Assembly (NCBI RefSeq): GCF_003711515.1 | Contig: NW_021167083.1 | Span: 1,128,481-1,192,480 of the forward strand | Direction of reading: 5' to 3' | Origin: Sodiomyces alkalinus F11 | Taxonomy: Eukaryota > Ascomycota > Sordariomycetes > Glomerellales > Plectosphaerellaceae | DNA: 64,000 nt | In this document: in pieces, positions 34,046 through 45,255 of the stretch | How positions within the stretch are numbered: position 1 is the first letter of the stretch | Layout: each line of letters starts with the position of its first letter | Translations under genes and position numbers: made by a program | Notes under the pieces: model-generated | What the model was told of the DNA's origin: nothing | What the model saw: only the letters and a program-made list of their open reading frames with translations | The model's database searches: none

Positions 34046-34975
34046 ACGAAGCTCGTCGAGATGAATAAAGCGAGATGTTAAAAATGGGCAGGGAAGTTTT
34101 CAGCCCACCTCAATCTATTCCCTTGCACAGGGTACGCAGCCGACTAGGGCCCAGGACTCTCTCCAGACTCGTTCATCACAGATCTTCAGAGCTCTCGTCA
34201 GATGGGTACGCTGCTGCGAGACTGGCGACTAGCCTTCGTCCTTGGGTGCCTCCATGAGGCAAATGAATCAAAACTCGGACAACTCCCTACTCCACAGTCC
34301 CCAAAACGAGTTCGGACATGGGAGCGTGGAAGTGTTGTTTATCCTTTTTCTTATTTATTTTGACTTCTGCTTTCTTGGACGCAGGTACGATTCAACAGAA
34401 CAGGATAGGCAAAGCGGTGGTGATGAGACGCCGGAAGCTGGGAAGCCGGAAACCTGGGTCATAGAGGATTTGTGGCAGGGCTTCCACTCGAGCTCATGGA
34501 ATGTTCATAGCAAAATCGGATCAAGGGATCCTACTGGTGAGCGGGTTGCTTTGCCCCCCCCCCTTCCTTTTCTCATTCCCTTCTCTCTCTCTCCCTATTC
34601 ACATCCGATCACGTCTTGCGAAGCGTTTTGAAACCTGGCGGGAGACGACTAGCGACGCTGCAATTCCAGGCGCTTGGCAGAATAGTTAGACAGGCGTATG
34701 GGGCAGAAACGAACACGAAACACCTCACATGGTGAGGTTAACCTCATAATCCCCATCTGAAGAGACTTGCATGGGATGAGAGATGAGAATACGTTTATAT
34801 GAGTATAAATAAGATTTCAAGGGTTGGGATGGAGAGCTGCATGAATAAACATCCCCCCCTTTTCTTGCTTCCCCCTGAGCATAACAACGAAATCGAGGTT
34901 AAAGCGTGATACAGAATGTTTCTTGTTACAAGGAGCTATTGACTATCTGATCATCCCCCGGGGATCATTGTCTCA
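34046..34975. other. Convergent intergenic region
   Basis: The 3' flanks of cullin (+) and the DUF1446 gene (-). Small ORFs at 34242-34689 have no domain. A C-run and T-rich DNA occur at 34550-34620. No gene supported. Confidence 0.5.
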
Positions 34976-37290
34976 TCATATCCTGCCCCTATCCAGGAAC
35001 TTCTTGGGTAGATCCACGGTCTTGGCTCTCATATATTCGCCGGCCAACTTGCCCAGCGTGTCATAGTTGGAGCAAGCATTATATCCTGGGGGGGCGGGGG
35101 GGAGTCACTGTGTCAGCTTTGAGCGCGGAATTGTCTTGTGATTCAGTGTATGGTGGCATCCACATACCTCGATCCAAGTGGTCATGCAGGAGAAAATGAA
35201 CAGCGTTGATGGCGGGAATCTCGAAGCGATCGATGGGCTTGCCCTTGTACTCGTTGGGGCCGAGGAGTTCCTTGACGCGGTCCATGGTCATGAAGGAGCG
35301 GAGCCAGTCCCACTCGTCGTCGTGGCGGACGAAGAAGCCGACGTTGCAGTCGGAGGCCTTGTCGCCGGAGCGGGCCATGACGATGTAGCCGAGCGGGGCG
35401 CGGACGGTGGGGCCGAAGGAGGCGAGGTCGACCGGGTTGGCGGTCTCGTAGGAGGCCTGCTGGCGCGGGTAGGTCCGGGTGACGGGGGGCACGGGCATGG
35501 CGATGACGCCGGCGGAGGAGTCGTCGTTCTTCTTCCAGAGGCAGTGGACGCGGTGGCGGAGCTCGGACTGCGGGAGGAGGGCGACCCAGTACTCGTAGTA
35601 GGGCTTGGGGACGACCTGGCGGAGGTCGTTGCTGAGGGAGGCGCCCGGGGCGCTCTGCAGGAAGACCTCGAGGACGCGGCGGTTGAAGCCGGTGGGGATG
35701 TCCGGGCGCATGATCTCCGGGTCGCGGGACTGGGCGAAGATGCGGAAGTCGACGGTGGCGAGGTCGAGGCTGGGGGCGTCGATGGGGGAGGTGCCGTTCT
35801 GGTGGAACTTGAGGAGGGAGAACTTTTTGATGTCGTCGCCCAGGGCGTAGCGGACCTGGTCTTCGGTGATCTTGCACTTGTCCTCCATGTCGAGGCCGCA
35901 GAGGTAGATGTGCCACTCGGCTTGGAACCCGGCGGGGGCGGTGATGCCGACCTTTGTGGTGGGAGGGGGGGGCAGGCCCTTGACGCCGGAGACGTGCACC
36001 TTGTCCTCGTCTACTTGGACCATTTTGATGTCGGAGATGTCTGCTACGACGTCGCAGTTGTAGTATAGACTGTTGGCTTTGTATTTCAGTGGTGGCCGGG
36101 AAAGGGGAGAGGGGGAGAGGGGGAGGGGAGGAAGGGAGGAAAGGAGGAAAGGAGGGAGTGTCAAGAAACGTACGGCCCCTGAATCTCATAAACCAGCTGA
36201 GAAGTCGCACTCGCAACCGTCACACAACCGCCCGAGTTCTTCTCCTTGACGAGGGTGCACTCTCCCTTGTGGTCGACCTCGGCGATGGGGAAGCCCATGT
36301 TGAAGTGCTTGCCCTGCTTGATAAGGTCCTTGAAGCCACTGTAGTAGCCGCCAGTCACGTAGGCCGAGCACTCGATGAGATGGCCTGCCACCAGGGCGCC
36401 GGCCAGTTCATCGAGATGGTTCCATTCCCAGCCATGCCACCAGCTGTGTAGCGCTGTCAATACCAAAGCCACCGAGTCTCGTCCAGTGCAGACGGACGGA
36501 ATAAAACAAGAGAGAAAGGGGAAAGAACGAAAAACTCACGCAGCAACCCCAATCACGGGAGCAGCATCAGCCACCCGCCCACAAATCACAATATCAGCGC
36601 CCTCCCTCAACGCAACAGCAATGCCCATTCCACCCAGGTACGCCTGCGCGCAGACCGGCTCCATCCCCCACTCCTCGAGCTTCTTCCCATGCATCAGGCT
36701 CTCGAACTGCTCCCCCTCCTTGGCGAGCCGCTCCACCTGCTCCGTGACGTCGTCGCCCTCCACCCACGCCACCTTCATGTCGTAGCCCGCGTCCCGCACC
36801 ATCCTCTGCACCACCTCGGCCAGGAGCTCCGTGTCGCTCGCGCCCGCGTTGACCGCCAGCTTCGCCTTGTTGGCCGCCAGCTTGGCCATCGCGGGCTCGA
36901 AGCACTGCAGGAACGTCTCGGCGTACATGGCCGTCTTCTGCCGCTCCTCGAGCGTGAGCTGCTGCTTCGGGGCGCCTTCCCGCGCGTTGCGCGCTTTGCC
37001 GCTGCCGTGGACCGTCATGGTCTGTCGTGGTGGTTGTGGTTCCCCGGTTAGTTTAAACGCCCACGTGAAAGGACGGAAAGGGAAAAGGAAGAAAAGAAGG
37101 AGGAGAAAAACGAACGTGGAGGAAAGGGGAGGGAAACAAGCAGACAGACCATTTCAGAGAGCCAGTCGCCGATGATGGCATCGACTTCCGGGTCGCTCGC
37201 CAGAGACTCAATGGCACGCGAACGGTCCGTGAAGCCGCCGGAGCAGCCCGCAATACGGACGGGCCGCTTATGTGTGCTGGACTCGGCCAT
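34976..37290 (-). CDS. DUF1446/AtuA-type protein
   Basis: Minus-strand exons 37150-37290, 36540-37021, 36174-36443, 35168-36069 and 34976-35085 give 634 residues. Family features in order: VRIAGCSGGFTDRS and AIIGDWLSEMTM near the start, VNAGASDTELLAEVVQ, GADIVICGRVADAAPVIGVA, WWHGWEWNHLDELAGALVAGH, IECSAYVTGGYYSGFKD, GFPIAEVD and LVYEIQGPLYYNCDVVADI. The C-terminal part has LGYIVMARSGDKASDCNVGFFV and ends with YDTLGKLAGEYMRAK. Established: bacterial AtuA of this family lies in an acyclic terpene utilisation operon, but no activity is proven for fungal forms. The first intron needs a less usual GTCTGT donor. Probable metabolic enzyme or accessory protein; substrate unknown. Confidence 0.87.
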
Positions 37291-38457
37291 GGTTTGTTTC
37301 AATTGTAAAAGTTAAGGTTGCGCGTATGTGTCTGCGTGGTGATGGTTGACGATGGTTCGGAGTCTTCCTGTACGGCGATGGCGAAACAAAACTCTTGCCA
37401 GATAAATCCTCGCTTGTTCAATGTTCAATCCCCTAGGTAGAAGATAGTGGGACATGGCCCTTTATAAGCCATCCCAGCAGCCGAAGCATGTTAGCTGATC
37501 CATATCGTTGGGCCCCCCCCTCTCCCTTGGTGGTTTTGCGGAAAACATCGTCCGTCCAAGTGGCCAAAGTATCCAAAGTAGGAAGGGGAGTTGGCACAAG
37601 ACCAAGACCACAGGTCAACAGGTAAGCATCCCAATGGACTTAACAGCGGGGTTCATCAGCTTCGAGTGGAGCGAGCCCCTCCATCGGCTGGCTCTTCTTA
37701 ACCTCTACAGAGTACGGAGATAATGCACTTACAGCATCTACGGGAGAGGCCAGAAAACGTCCGAAGAACAACATGGGGTTAACTCCGTCAAAATACACAC
37801 GTAACGACGGAAAAAGGGGTATCATTATCATGATATCTGCTGCCAACGCTGCACTCTTTGCCGTTTCCGTGTCCCTGATCATACCCTACCCTGCCCCAGA
37901 GTTCACCAACCCAATTCCACCCTCGCCCAGTCGACCGCCCGCAAAGCTCGTTCCTTTATTCGTATCGCTTTCCCCTTGGAGAACAGAAGCAGCGACGGTC
38001 GTCTTCTCTACCAAACGCCACCAAGCGTATGAATCGTTCGAGACGTTCCAAACACTTCTTTTTCCTCCTCTTCTTCTTCTGTCTCTTTGTGGAGGAGAGC
38101 CGTGGGAAGGTAGGAAGTTGACCCTCCCGTGTGCGGCATAAGGGTATAAAAAGTAAGGTAGACATGAATCATGCGAGAGAGATATCTCGTGAGAGCAAAG
38201 CAGGCGCGCAGCAAGACGACAAGTAAGAAACAGAAAGAAACGAATGCAGAAAGACGAAGCACAGAAAAAAAAGAACAAAAAAACCATTCGTCTCGAGCAT
38301 CGAAAAAAAAAAGAGAAAAGAAAAAAAAAAAAGAAACTCGGCCGACCGATGCTTCCGAAGAGACGTTCCAGGGGTATTTGTACGCCAGGGTATATCCAGC
38401 CGGAGGGGGTATTTTTTTCCTTTTGCGCAAAGAAAATTGTCTAAACAGACGGGGAAT
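37291..38457. other. Intergenic with A-rich purine tract
   Basis: The promoter of the DUF1446 gene and the 3' flank of the KH gene, both on the minus strand. It holds an A-rich purine tract at 38255-38335 and T/C-rich DNA near 38060-38090. ORFs here reflect this skewed composition; no gene supported. Confidence 0.55.
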
Positions 38458-41400
38458 CTAACGAAAAGGCCCAAGGGGGCCGGGGTATCCAGAATTCGTA
38501 GAATGAGACGTAGAAGGGCGTCCGCTGTCGCCCGATGTTCGGGCGCTGTGGCGGGGGGTCATGTCACCCGCGTTGGGGTGGTGATAATGGTGGTAGTGAG
38601 GGCCGAGCTTGCTGTCGCCGCCGCCACCACCGTTCCCCATGGGCCGGGGAGCCCACGGGTGGTCCTCCTCCGTAAGGTTCACGCCGCTATCGTTCCAGGG
38701 GTTGCGGTCGGCGTTGAAACTGCGAGACGACTCGATCGAGATAAGCGACGACTTGGACACGTTGCTCGACCCCTTGAAGAAGTTGCCGTTCGCCGAGTTG
38801 GAGCTGTTCTTGCGCCGATCGAGGAACGACGAGATAGACGACATGCTTCCGGGCTTCCGCAGCTTGTCGAAGATGGTGCTGCGCTCTCGCGCGACCTCAC
38901 CCTCGAACGCTGCCTTGACCGGCGAATCCGTCGCAATCGGCGTCGGCGCGTGTTGGAGGAGTTTCGAGTCGAAGTACTGCAGGGATTCCTCGAACGAATC
39001 CGACTTGGGCCGCGGAATCGAGCCCTTGATGATCGTGACCTCGAGGCCTGCCGTCGTCATCCGAGATAGCAGAAAGTCAACGGCATCCCGCAGCCCCCCT
39101 GCGTTGTTGCGAGTGAAAGAGAAAAGCAGCGAGACGGGAGGCGGCGAGCCGTCTTCGCCCTGCTCCTTGTGGTCTTGGTGAACCGAAACTTCCACCTCGT
39201 ACTGGCTCTTTAGTTTCGACACCAAATCACGTACAAAGGCAGGCGACTGGAGGAAGTTGACCAGGTCGGTGCTCCGAGCCAGAACCAATTCGTGCTTGTC
39301 GGTCACCATTCCCTGTTATTTCCGAACACGTTAGTCCGCACCTTCTGGGACGAGAATGCAAAAAGAAAAAAAGAAAAAAAAAATCATATACAGGGCGTGG
39401 TGCAGCCACGTACTAGCAACTCGTCCATGCAGTGAGGGACCTGCCACTGAGGGCCGTTGATGGTCACCTCGTCGCTCGCCTGCTCAGTGCTCGGAAACAC
39501 AATCTTGCAATTGTACTTGTTTTCCAATTGATCAATCTCGTTGAGCCTCGCCAGTAGCTGGCGGTGGTACAGCCGGTCGACGTGGACAACTTGGGTGGTG
39601 TATTCTGAATCCTAAGTCGGAAAGGTCAGTTCTCTTGTCGTGTTTTAAATAATAAAGAAGGAAAGATGAGATCAGCACGTACAGCTCGGTCAACCATCTC
39701 GAGAATCTCGTTCTTCACTGCGTCCAGGTTTTGCGCATTCCGCGCCGGCGTCCGACAGATCACGTTGTCGACCTTGATGTCGTCGTCATCCCGTCCTAAC
39801 CCGCCGCGGTCCATAGCGTTGGAAAACTTCACAAACACAGAGTGCTTCTTCATGATGCTCTGAATATGTTGACCGCCGATGCCGATGATGCGCTTGTGAT
39901 ACTGGTCCGGCACGTGGAACGAGATGGAAGCAGGCATCTCTTGCTCCACCAAAGCAAGCCCCTGCTTCATGGCGTCGTAGTTAGCCGCCCCGACGTCAAT
40001 GTTGAAGTTGTAGTCGTTGAAGCCGTCGAAGATGATAGTCACGTTGCTCTGGCTCATGATCTTGTTGATTTTCCCGTTCTTTTTCCCGCTGACGAACTCG
40101 CGATGTTCATTGGCAAGCTCGATTTTGACGCGGATCTGGTGGTTACCCTGTACGAGAAAGGGAATGTCCGACATGACCATCAGCGCAGTCTTGACTGAAT
40201 CGTCCGAACCCGAGAGGAGGAAATTGTTGTCGAAGGACACGTCGGCGTCCGAATTGGCGCACACGTCGCCCAGCAGTGTCCGAATGTCGTCGGGGCTGGG
40301 AAGCTGGCGAGCCATCTGATGACCCTCGGGTGGCAGGAGAAACCACGACGCACTGTAGAATTGGCCAGCCTGAAGCCACTAGTTAGCCCCGACATGCTTT
40401 CGCTGCGCGCATTTGGGATACCCACAAGAGACATGATTTCGCGAACAGTACGCTCAACATGCAAGCCCTCATTGCCCTGCACTCGAACCATGCTCTTCCC
40501 CGCTGCAAGAGTAGGGAACAGAACAAAGGTTCCATTCGCCTCAAGGATTTTGCGCACTTTGTCTAGACGATTAAGAATAATGCTATCGACTTTGGCCGCA
40601 GGAATGTTAACGTCCTTAATGTATAGCCGAATACGAGTAACCGTGTCGTGAATCTTCTGCTTAGCCAGCTCGATGGCCTGGGGTGTGTCGCCCGTGATGA
40701 GGATATCATTGGGGTCTCGGCGCTTGGCATTCGGCGGACAGTAGCGGTACATCTGAGAGAATGGAGAGGGGAAGTAGATGGCGGTGCCGGTCGACGACTC
40801 GATGAGCTTAATGTTCTTCCGCTGACGTCCACAGATGACCTGATGGAGAGACATGTCGAGCTTGACCGCATCAACAAGTCGACCCAGCTATAGCGGAAAG
40901 TTAGTGCCGCAGCTTCAGAGACTTATCAGGGCCAGCCAAGGAGGGACAGAAGCACGCAGTAACATACGAGTGTGTCAATGTGAATGAGAACACGGGTCTT
41001 TGCATGTTCCACAGAGAGGATATCACCATAGATGGCGACCCTCCAACGTTGGTCCCTACGCAGTTCTGAGTCGCCAGTCACGCCATCCACAACAGGTGTA
41101 AGGCTAGGGCCGAGTAAGAATATATCGACACCACAGTACTCGGAAATGCCGTCAAGAGTGTTCGTGACCTGGGGGTTAAGAGCAGGGGCTTTGCTAGAGA
41201 GGTCACAGATGAGGTTGCCATCTACGTCTACCGTGGTGCATCGCTAGTGGAACCATTGTCATGTCAGCATAAAGAATTTACCGGATATAGATCTAAAACA
41301 AAAAAAAATGAAAAGCAAAAGAAAGAAAAGAAGACGGCGAGAAAAGACGACAGTAAAGGAAAAGAAAGGAACACAAGGGGCAGGAATGCATACCAGAAAG

Positions 41401-41954
41401 GTTTGATGATCGTTCAAAATCATTTCCCTTGTCTTTTGAACCATTTCCTGAGTACCCGAAAGACAGACGGTGGTGACCTGGTTGCCCTTTGCATTCTTCG
41501 GGGAGGTAGAGATGACGTGCGCTTCAATGTTGAAAGGCCCATCGGTGATGTCTTTGCAGGTCTTGCGAAGGAGGGCCAAGTTTTGGGCGTGAGCAGGTAG
41601 CTCGAAAACCGGAACATCATCCGGGGCATCAACCGAGTGCGTCCATCGTAGCACGGCATCCTTAGTTGCGTGAAGGATGTCTTCCGTATTGGGGCCCGCG
41701 ATATCAGAAGAAAAGGGAACGTTGAAAGCGTAGTGGACGATGGTGTTGGCCGGAAGGTCGAGAGGCTGAGGCATGGGTATCGAGGCAGCCTGGGGGGGCA
41801 TGGGATCTCGTCGAGGTGGATTCATGGGCATGTTCGGTCGACTCATGCCAAAGTTGGGGCCCATCCTCTCGGACCAGTGACGCATGTTTGCGAGCTTATT
41901 CATGATGGGCTGCGGATCATAGGTCGGAATTGATAAGATGCCTGGTGCTGACAA
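38458..41954 (-). CDS. Multi-KH-domain RNA-binding protein
   Basis: Minus-strand exons 41394-41954 (start uncertain), 40968-41243, 40426-40887, 39683-40369, 39414-39611 and 38458-39312; all joins are phase 0. From the first in-frame ATG (41903) the product is 995 residues; an extra upstream exon is likely because the frame is open to 41954 and continues past YDPQPIMNKLANMRHW. KH-type loops seen: GRQRKNIKLIESSTGTAIYF, GKKNGKINKIMSQSNVTIIF and a canonical RIIGIGGQHIQSIMKKHSV. Further KH-like repeats are degenerate. The C-terminal 150 residues are Ser/Asn/His-rich and disordered. It resembles bicaudal-C/vigilin-type multi-KH proteins, so mRNA binding in the cytoplasm is inferred; I cannot name the ortholog. 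Confidence 0.82.
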
Positions 41955-42002
41955 TTCCGTGTCTATACAAGGGGATCGAGGGCGAAGAAAAAGAGAGCCT
42001 CG

Positions 42003-42003
<1 letters not shown>

Positions 42004-42044
<41 letters not shown>
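42004..42044. repeat. Poly-G run of 41 bases
   Basis: An uninterrupted G run, about 100 nt upstream of the first in-frame ATG of the KH gene (poly-C in the sense direction of that gene). It could form G-quadruplex or i-motif structures, or mark uncertain sequence length. Confidence 0.9.
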
Positions 42045-42045
<1 letters not shown>

Positions 42046-42659
42046 AGCAGGTTGACTCCCAGGGAAAATAGAACTGCGGCGTGTCAGAGCTCTTCGGAGG
42101 CTCTTGGAAGGGGGTATCGAGGGTTGGGTTGCCGGCAGAGTAAATGGGGAGGAGACGAATAGAACAAGGAATCCAACAAAAAGAGGGGAGTCAAAGGAAA
42201 GACAAGGGAGAAACGAAAAGAAAAGAAGAAAATGCTCGAGTACGTGCTCCTTCCAGGGTATCTCCGCACTCGGTCGAAATTGCAGAACGGGTGGTAGGAG
42301 GTTGGTTGGGTCGGGCTGTGTAAAGGAGTGAGGGAAGGGGAAAGGTAGGTGATGGGATGTGATGTGGGTATGGTGATGGTGATGGTGATGGTGGAAAGAG
42401 GATGAGATGGATGGAGGTGCTTGCTGATTGATGGTCTGGGGGAAAGTCCAGGTCGTCAGTGGGTGTCCACTGTTTCCCACTGTTTCCCACTGTTTGGGGG
42501 AACGACTGGTGGTGCTCGGTGGAGAACGAGACCTCTCAAAGTGCTGTCGCTGACCGGGCCTTGTTCTTACTGGTCGATTTGTGACCGGCGCACAGGACAT
42601 ACTGCACACGCACAGGGTTCCCTATACACGTAATTAAGTCAAGTTGAGAGTCGTAATGA

Positions 42660-43995
42660 GCTGATTGATTAAGGTACCTTACTTACCGTACCTTACGTTA
42701 TAAGGTAGGTACCTACCTAAGGTAAAGTACTCCGTACTCTCAATTCATCGCCTCAGTCCATCAGCACCGCAGTACGTTGTACGTACCTTATAGTACAGAG
42801 TAATCCGTAATTACCTTATGCAGGTGAAGCACCTACAGACTCAATCGCGTAGGATTCCGGGAGTCAGGTGCAGCTATGGCCGAGATGGTTGACGCTGGAC
42901 CTGGGCCAGGGCAAGGATAAGGGCTCAGCCCCATCAATGAAGATATGTAGGAAGTAATTACTCCGTAATACATGCATGCCGTCTAACAGGCCAGATAGGA
43001 CTGACTGTTGAGTATCCGTACACGTACTACCCTTGGGGTTATGTGTGGAGTTGCTTGTCTGACGAATCGAACTACTCGGTGCTGAGTAGCTGGAGTGGGT
43101 GTTCAACTAAACTACCTTATGGAAGTCTGGAACTGTAGATGCCTGCGGAGTACGAACGGTGGGAAGACAAATGTCAAGACCGGTTGAAGAAACATAATCA
43201 CATCGTACTTTGTTTTTAAAGACGTCCATGAGCACGAAGTTGTCCGTACGTTTCGTGGTACGGAGTACGGATACAACTCTGCAGCATTATATTTATAAGT
43301 CTCTGTACTCCGCAGGTATGGCTACTACCTTATTAGGTCGGTTCCCCTCAGCATCTCCCGGTTTGTTCACTCTGTACCTTAGTGATTTCCTGCGTCGTAC
43401 TTCGTACCAGAGAGCCCGGTCTCACTCTCCCTCCACGCGCTTCTTGTCTGGCGTGAAATTTCCGCTGCGTGAGTGGGGTCGGATCGCAAATAAGTTACAA
43501 GGCGCCCACACTGCCAGACCTGTTATGGTACCCGTCGATCATATGGCGTCTGTACCCGTTTAAGTACTCAGTACAACGTACGTACCTTACAACGTAGGTA
43601 TATGCATGAGAGGTGTGAACTGACACAGGTGCGGATATCGGACGTGATGCCGCGGAGTACGAGGTACGGAGTACGGAGTACACTCATCCTGTTCCATGAC
43701 ATGGCCAACCAAGACTTATGGAGACGGTCAACCCGCCCAGCGATTTCAAGCCCATTACGGAGTGTATTATTTACCATGAAGAAGATATCCGCAATCGATA
43801 CCTTTGACCTAAGGTATATAAGGTATTAGGCAGGCAAAGTAGATAATCTCGAGCGATGCCCACGAAATGCGGCCGACCAAACTTTCATGGTCGTTACGGT
43901 TGGGGCTATCCGTGGCATTCTAGCTTAAGGTATATTACGAAGTAGGTAGGTACCTTATCATACAAAGCTTCGTGATACCTACAAATATTAACAAA
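42660..43995. repeat. Island of GTAC-N3-GTAC heptads and GGTACCT palindromes
   Basis: Among many copies: AAGGTACCTTACTTACCGTA near 42672, TACTCCGTACTC near 42729, GGTACGGAGTACGG near 43257, GTACTTCGTACC near 43398, GTACGGAGTACGGAGTAC near 43665 and GGTAGGTACCTTATC near 43946. The copies are not one tandem array but a scattered set with the same two cores. Confidence 0.75.
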
Positions 43996-45255
43996 TAATA
44001 CTTCCCGTACTGTTTAGTACGAGGAAAACCACAACCCCCTCTCGCTCTGGGATCTGGAACGTCTTGTCTCTATCTTGCCCCACTGCACAGCCATCCTCAA
44101 CCAAACCCGTCAAGGCTTGGGAAATAATAAAAACAAGAAAGAGTCGGCAACAGATAATAATCAGTAACTCACCGACTGGAACCGACCTCGGGAGTCGGAA
44201 ACGCGGAAAATCGCACGCCGGCAGTTTAAGGCAACGAAAACACCATAGATCAATGTTGGTTCAACTTGCGAGCTGCTATGGAGTATACGAATACTCAAAG
44301 CCTCGTTATCCCCACAGATGGCCCAAGTAAGCAATCAATTACTCGAAGCATCCTCGGTACGAACATAATCGGTCTTGTCCAACCCTCCACTTGCCACGAA
44401 CCTTGCCCGCGTTTCTTGTCTCTCGGCGACGCGAACTATGCGTCCAAGAATTACGGTCCGTTCCAGCGCGAGATCCTCTCCTCTCTCCTTACCTTAGACG
44501 ACTCGGACATTGCGGCGGCGATGTGGCGTTTCTTCGCTTCGCACCTCGTATATGAAAATCAACGCCCCTCCCCATTCGCCCCCAACGATGATTTTAGGTG
44601 GCTTCGTCTTCATTAATAACAGCCCTTTTCTCCCTACCGCCTCCTTTCACCCTACAGGGGGATTCCCCGCGTCCTTCGGGTATTCAGGTAGCACCCGTCC
44701 ACCTCTTCCGTACTTTAAAAACCCGAGGACATATAGACAAGACCAAATACGAACAAAATGATTACCATGTCGAACAGGCGCGGGCATGCATCCAGCCGTC
44801 CTGTCTTGAATTTCTGTCCTTTATTCGTTCTCTTCGTGTAAGGAAACGTATCTCTGAACAGGAATAGTGACGTGAGTACCCCCGGGACGACACATTATAA
44901 TTATATGACGAGACGCAAGCTTGGTTGCGAGCTGAGTACCCCGTACAATGTTCCCTCCCTTCATACACAATACATTCTCCCCAAAACACCTCGCCGTGAT
45001 ATTCATATGTCCGAGTATACAATGGAGCGTACGCATGGTACGCGAGACAAGCTAGCAATGAACCCTCAACTCCCAAAGTCATGAAATCTATGCCTCTTCT
45101 CCTGTTACAGAACCATACAAGGTCTTGTGCGTGCACTACATATACAACCAGTGCGCTGCTGCTGCGGGACATATGAAGAGACCAGTGTTGCCCTTCTCCC
45201 ACCCGTACTCGCCACTCCTCCAAGCAACTGCGGCACAAGCAATCATTACTCGTGC

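Larger units (their letters stand above)
41955..45255. other. Gene desert with poly-G run and dense GTAC motif island
   Basis: About 3.3 kb without a supportable gene. The first 650 bp probably carry the 5' leader, promoter and perhaps a first exon of the KH gene. It contains a poly-G run (42004-42044) and a GATGGT microsatellite (42366-42392). From 42660 to 43995 intergenic motifs are very dense. ORFs at 44064-44867 have no domain; the C/T-rich DNA at 44430-44760 resembles a promoter or UTR. A short unannotated transcript here is possible. Confidence 0.55.

Noticed and set aside
35178..36068. 296-codon open frame on the + strand
   Set aside because: It is antisense to the conserved DUF1446 exon 4; its Val/Glu/Gly-rich product is a product of C-biased third positions in the real gene.
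35182..36216. 344-codon minus-strand frame
   Set aside because: Another frame of the same DUF1446 exon, with Arg/Pro/His-rich nonsense composition and no domain.
44064..44867. Several 83-116-codon ORFs in the gene desert
   Set aside because: Mutually overlapping, no recognisable features; kept only as a possible transcript region.
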